Source: Saccharospirillum impatiens DSM 12546 (GTDB lineage Bacteria; Pseudomonadota; Gammaproteobacteria; Pseudomonadales; Natronospirillaceae). Taken from it: 64,000 nucleotides of DNA. This document shows, piece after piece, positions 60,924-64,000 of this stretch (the stretch's first letter is position 1; every line of letters begins with the position of its first letter). The notes beneath the pieces were generated by a model. It did not search any database, was not told the DNA's origin, and was given only the letters and a program-made list of their open reading frames with translations. Location: assembly GCF_000423605.1 (NCBI RefSeq), contig NZ_AUIH01000004.1, positions 155,497 to 219,496 of the forward strand, in the 5' to 3' direction. A program made the position numbers and the translations under genes.

Positions 60924-61595
60924 GTGACCTATTCCGTAAAAGAAATGTTCTACACCCTGCAGGGCGAAGGCGCCCAAACCGGCCGGGCGTCGGTATTTTG
61001 CCGCTTCACCGGCTGCAACCTCTGGAGCGGCCGTGAGGCCGACCGGGCAACCAGCATCTGCACCTTTTGCGACACCGATTTCATTGGCACCGATGGCGAA
61101 GGCGGTGGCAAATTCAGCGATGAAACCGCCCTGGCCGACGCAATAGCCGCACTCTGGCCAACCCCGACACCCTCAGTCAACTCCGGCGAAAAGCCCTATG
61201 TCGTGTTTACTGGCGGTGAACCGGCCTTGCAATTAACCGAAACACTGATCGACGCCCTGCACCAGCGCGGCTTCGAATGCGCGGTTGAATCCAACGGCAC
61301 ACGACCGCTACCGGCCAATCTCGACTGGGTGTGCATCAGCCCCAAAGGCCGCAGCGAAATCATCATAGCGCGCTGCGACGAGCTCAAACTGGTTTACCCC
61401 CAGCCCGAAGCCCCGCCGGAACGTTTCGCTCACATGGAAGCCAGCGTGCGCTACCTAAGCCCGCTCAACCCATTCGACATCGAAACCCTCCACCCGGCCC
61501 GCGAAACCAGCACCCAGGCCGCCATCGCCTATTGCCGCGCCCACCCCGAGTGGCGGCTGACACTGCAATCGCACAAAGTGGTTAACATCGCCTGA
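60924..61595 (+). CDS. queE: 7-carboxy-7-deazaguanine synthase QueE
   Basis: QueE is a radical SAM enzyme of queuosine biosynthesis. The 223-residue protein begins at a GTG giving VTYSVKEMFYTLQGEGAQTG. Its cluster motif is CX14CX2C (Cys31, Cys46, Cys49), the variant seen in Burkholderia-type QueE, not the classic CX3CX2C. SAM-binding GGEPAL and the Gly-rich FTGGEP are present. The GTG start is chosen because upstream in-frame codons would overlap the previous gene and add non-homologous residues. No other que gene is in the window. Confidence 0.93.
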   Translation: MTYSVKEMFYTLQGEGAQTGRASVFCRFTGCNLWSGREADRATSICTFCDTDFIGTDGEGGGKFSDETALADAIAALWPTPTPSVNSGEKPYVVFTGGEPALQLTETLIDALHQRGFECAVESNGTRPLPANLDWVCISPKGRSEIIIARCDELKLVYPQPEAPPERFAHMEASVRYLSPLNPFDIETLHPARETSTQAAIAYCRAHPEWRLTLQSHKVVNIA

Positions 61596-61611
61596 GGAAA
61601 AGAAAAGTGAA

Positions 61612-61666
61612 CCCTCTCCCCAGTCCTCTCCCGCAGTGCGGGAGAGGGAGCAGTTAGTTGGTTGAA
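61612..61666 (+). repeat. 55-bp hairpin repeat, copy 2
   Basis: CCCTCTCCCC, then CTCTCCCG...CGGGAGAG inverted arms around a 5-nt loop, then AGCAGTTAGTTGGTTGAA. It is the inverse-orientation copy of the element at 37243-37297 (about 47 of 55 positions match). It lies between the convergent queE and cmoM genes, 16 bp after the queE stop, where a hairpin could end both transcripts. Confidence 0.75.
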
Positions 61667-61685
61667 ATACAACCAGCGTATCAGC

Positions 61686-62459
61686 TCATGCTGCTATAGC
61701 AGTCTTCCTGGCCAGCAACAAAACATAGCGCCCCAAATCCCGATACGGCGCCTGCTCACACAGGCGTTGCTCCATCTCAATGATGTCGTCATCGGAATAC
61801 CACGACAACACCGTCGGTTCCGTTAAATCAGAAAAGGTGCGGATACCCGCCTGAGTGAGAATCTCAAACCCGGCATCCACCAATTGTTGGCGAACCGGCT
61901 CGGGGCTCAGGGGGGTTATGGGGGTAAGGCCGCCAGCCAAACCTTGCAACTGACCGGTCTTCACTTTTTCGAGGGTGCCACGCATCAAATTGCGCAATTC
62001 GAGCATATGGCGGTTATACACCATCACCCCAATCACGCCACCCGGGGCTACCCAGTTCATGGCCCGATCCAGCGCCGCCTGCGGGCGCTCCAGCCATTCA
62101 AGCACGGCGTGCACAATCACCAGGTCCCGGTCTGGCGCGGACTCAAAGTCGAACACCGAGGCCTGGCTTACCCGGCACTGACCGCTGGCAATCGATTCTG
62201 CTACGTCTTGCTCAACCTGAGCCACCAGGTCACCCGCGACATCGAAATACTCAACCCGGTGACCCATACCCAGCAGCCATTGCGTCATTTGCCCCAGGCC
62301 ACCGCCAGCATCCAGAACACTCAGGTCCGGCTGACGCAACTCAGGCATGTACTTCGGATAGAGGGTTTCAAGCAGGGTTTGGCGGATACGACCTTTCAGG
62401 CTGCCGTATATATTCTTCGAAAACCGTTCCGCCAAAGGATCAAAATTAACGTATTCCAT
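61686..62459 (-). CDS. cmoM: tRNA 5-carboxymethoxyuridine methyltransferase CmoM
   Basis: CmoM methylates carboxymethoxyuridine at tRNA position 34. The 257-residue protein begins MEYVNFDPLAERFSKNIYG, matching the CmoM/SmtA N-terminus, with the SAM motif VLDAGGGLGQ (about 48-57), HAVLEWL and GVMVYNRHMLELRNLM. The family start decides the ATG at 62459; an upstream GTG at 62534 would run into the 17-bp repeat array and is rejected. Confidence 0.92.
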   Translation of the reverse strand: MEYVNFDPLAERFSKNIYGSLKGRIRQTLLETLYPKYMPELRQPDLSVLDAGGGLGQMTQWLLGMGHRVEYFDVAGDLVAQVEQDVAESIASGQCRVSQASVFDFESAPDRDLVIVHAVLEWLERPQAALDRAMNWVAPGGVIGVMVYNRHMLELRNLMRGTLEKVKTGQLQGLAGGLTPITPLSPEPVRQQLVDAGFEILTQAGIRTFSDLTEPTVLSWYSDDDIIEMEQRLCEQAPYRDLGRYVLLLARKTAIAA

Positions 62460-62470
62460 AAAGGTCCTGA

Positions 62471-62652
62471 AAAGACGTGGAACATGAAGGGACGTGAAAC
62501 ACCAAGGGACGTAAGACATTGAAAGACGCAACACATGAAGGGACGCAGGACAGGAACTGACGTCAGTTAGTGTTTTGCGTCTTTCAGTGTTTCGCGTCTT
62601 TTAATGTCTTACGTCAGTTAATGTTCCACGTCTTTTAATGTCCCACGTCTTT
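62471..62652. repeat. Palindromic array of 17-bp repeats
   Basis: Around a central palindrome CTGACGTCAG (62557-62566), 17-bp units run outward in both directions with exact 17-bp phase. To the right, units begin at 62561, 62578, 62595, 62612, 62629 and 62646. To the left, reverse-orientation units occupy 62478-62494, 62495-62511, 62512-62528, 62529-62545 and 62546-62562. Rough consensus: CGTCYYTTYAATGTYYYA, counted over the last bases loosely. Mirror partners agree well, e.g. 62512-62528 with 62595-62611 (one mismatch). The final right unit covers the galE stop codon region. Confidence 0.9.
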
Positions 62653-63675
62653 TCATAAATCGCGTCCTTTATATCCATCAGGATTCTGGCTTTGCCAGCG
62701 CCAGGAGTCGGCCATCATCTCGTCCAGACCAAGCCCGGCCCTCCAGCCCAGTTCTTGTTCGGCAAATTCCGGGTCGGCGTAGCAGCAGGCGATGTCGCCG
62801 GGGCGACGGTCCACGAGCTTGTAGGGAACCTTGCAGCCCGAGGCTTTTTCCAGCGCTTTCACCATGTCGAGCACGCTGTAGCCAACACCGGTGCCCAGGT
62901 TGTAGGCCACACAGCCCGGCTTGCTGTCCAGTTTTTCGATGGCTTTAACGTGGCCCTTGGCCAGATCGACTACGTGAATGTAGTCGCGCACACCGGTGCC
63001 GTCCGGCGTGTCGTAATCGCTGCCGAACACCGACAGTGCCTCGCGCTTACCAATGGCCACCTGGGTGATAAAGGGCATCAGGTTATTGGGAATGCCGTTC
63101 GGGTCTTCACCAATGGTGCCGCTTTCATGGGCGCCAACCGGGTTAAAGTAGCGCAGCAGCGCCACTTGCCATTCCGTATCGGAGGCATACAGATCGCGCA
63201 GAATGTCTTCGATCATCAGTTTGGAGCGGCCATAGGGGTTGGTGGCGCTGAGCGGAAAATGCTCCTCAATCGGCACCGTGTGCGGGTCGCCATACACTGT
63301 GGCCGATGAACTGAACACCAGATTCTTGCAGCCATGGCGCTTCATCACCTGAAGCAGGCACAGGGTGCCGTATACGTTGTTGTCGTAGTAATCGAGCGGC
63401 TTTTCGGTGCTTTCACCCACGGCTTTCAACCCGGCGAAATGCACAACCGACTCGATATCGTGCTCACTGAACACCCGGTCCAGCAACTCGGTATCGCGAA
63501 TATCGCCTTCCACGAAATCGACCGGTTGCTTCACAATGGCTTCAACCCGGCGCAGCGATTCGGCCGAACTGTTCACCAGGTTATCCAGCACCAGCACCGT
63601 GTGCCCGGCCAAGATCAGTTCAATGCAGGTGTGGCTGCCAATGTACCCGGCACCGCCGGTCACCAAAACGGTCAT
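62653..63675 (-). CDS. galE: UDP-glucose 4-epimerase
   Basis: GalE interconverts UDP-glucose and UDP-galactose for LPS and exopolysaccharide. The 340-residue protein has the Rossmann [11 protein letters not shown] motif and the Tyr-Lys pair in NPYGRSK. Its last codons (GRDL) lie inside the 17-bp repeat array. The AAGGAG ribosome-binding site sits at about 63683-63688, and the end of an insertion sequence lies only about 7 bp further upstream. Confidence 0.96.
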   Translation of the reverse strand: MTVLVTGGAGYIGSHTCIELILAGHTVLVLDNLVNSSAESLRRVEAIVKQPVDFVEGDIRDTELLDRVFSEHDIESVVHFAGLKAVGESTEKPLDYYDNNVYGTLCLLQVMKRHGCKNLVFSSSATVYGDPHTVPIEEHFPLSATNPYGRSKLMIEDILRDLYASDTEWQVALLRYFNPVGAHESGTIGEDPNGIPNNLMPFITQVAIGKREALSVFGSDYDTPDGTGVRDYIHVVDLAKGHVKAIEKLDSKPGCVAYNLGTGVGYSVLDMVKALEKASGCKVPYKLVDRRPGDIACCYADPEFAEQELGWRAGLGLDEMMADSWRWQSQNPDGYKGRDL

Positions 63676-63694
63676 AACAAACTCCTTTATTTTT

Positions 63695-64000
63695 GGCTCT
63701 TCGTAAAACTCTGTGGAACCCTATGGCAGCATATCCAGCTTTCCACAGTGAAACAATATGCTTGTTCTGAAGCCTTCGAAAGAACGATAGCCCCGAGCAT
63801 TGGACTTTACCGTCTGGATCTTTGAGTTTAATCCCTCAGCGACGGCATTGCTGATCCGGTGATCGAAGTAATTCAACAAGCCATCCTTATGCGCTTTTAG
63901 CATTCTGGCGACTTTCTTAATCGGCTCCAAACGGCAACGAATAGCCCAGCTGTACCACTTCTCAAAATAGCGCTTCGCCCAACCTTTACTGCGGTAGTCC
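63695..64000 (-). mobile_element. ISL3-family insertion sequence, right-hand part
   Basis: The segment begins with GGCTCTTCGTAAAACTCTGTG, typical of ISL3-family terminal inverted repeats, and then carries the 3' part of the transposase. The other end lies beyond the window. If target duplication is 8 bp, one copy would be 63687-63694 (TTATTTTT); this cannot be checked here. The element ends 20 bp upstream of the galE start codon. Confidence 0.8.
63721..64000 (-). CDS. ISL3-family transposase, C-terminal part
   Basis: The frame is open to the right edge of the window, so only about the last 92 residues are seen, beginning GDYRSKGWAKRYFEKWYSWA in part. It contains the DDE-type C-terminal segment NAVAEGLNSKIQTVKSNARG, with the catalytic glutamate, and RGYRSFEGFRTSILFHCG, both diagnostic of ISL3 transposases. 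The stop is TAG at 63721. Nothing suggests a disruption in the visible part. Confidence 0.85.
   Translation of the reverse strand, partial: DYRSKGWAKRYFEKWYSWAIRCRLEPIKKVARMLKAHKDGLLNYFDHRISNAVAEGLNSKIQTVKSNARGYRSFEGFRTSILFHCGKLDMLP

Noticed and set aside
62460..62534. GTG start for cmoM at 62534
   Set aside because: It would make the repeat array coding and add residues not found in CmoM; the family N-terminus begins at 62459.
62471..62662. CRISPR array
   Set aside because: Units are contiguous 17-bp repeats without unique spacers, mirrored in orientation, and no cas genes are present.

Overview
The window is a piece of a gammaproteobacterial chromosome. Its base composition is moderately GC-rich by eye and coding density is high. 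Gene content and order resemble Pseudomonas and the marine Oceanospirillales: asd-fimV-truA-trpF-trpB-trpA, leuC-leuD-leuB beside a LysR gene, smc-zipA-ligA, a full ccm operon next to fliK/flhB-like genes, and dnaX-ybaB-recR-rnd-ycgL-ycgN with the SRP RNA upstream of dnaX. SMC instead of MukB and the presence of a rhombosortase fit an Oceanospirillales-type marine organism such as the Saccharospirillaceae. That placement is inference; no rRNA or other taxonomic marker is present.

Layout. 1-10.6 kb (minus strand): end of the trp genes, truA, the polar-hub protein FimV, asd and leuBDC. 10.6-15.8 kb: a LysR gene divergent from leuC, a rhombosortase, rdgC and small uncharacterised genes; two mosaic palindromic elements lie here. 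15.8-22.5 kb: ligA, zipA, smc. 22.7-29.7 kb: a nine-gene cytochrome c maturation operon (ccmA to ccmI), including a 58-residue ccmD. 29.9-37.1 kb: FliK-like and FlhB-like genes, an alpha/beta-hydrolase lacking its catalytic serine, and hrpA. 37.3-42.8 kb: fadD and an uncharacterised set of a von Willebrand A membrane protein, a three-helix membrane protein with a winged-helix-like tail, and a small membrane protein. 42.9-48.4 kb: ycgN, ycgL, rnd, recR, ybaB, dnaX and the SRP RNA. 48.6-60.9 kb (plus strand): a chemotaxis receptor; a cluster of DUF523/DUF1722 protein, photolyase, NTF2-like protein, FAD oxidoreductase, DUF1365, Cfa-like methyltransferase, DUF2878 and two unknowns; then a GGDEF/EAL protein. 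60.9-64 kb: queE, cmoM, a palindromic array of 17-bp repeats, galE, and the end of an ISL3-family insertion sequence.

Most genes are housekeeping. The parts that merit attention are: (i) the photolyase-to-DUF2878 cluster, which resembles the light and singlet-oxygen lipid-modification clusters controlled by ECF sigma/ChrR and has TGATCC boxes at two upstream sites; (ii) the VWA/three-helix membrane set at 39.2-42.8 kb; (iii) non-coding structure: a ~180-bp palindrome of mirrored 17-bp units, two mosaic palindromes sharing a CAT-CC-ATG hairpin design, and a 55-bp hairpin repeat present twice. No tRNA, rRNA, CRISPR array or prophage was seen.
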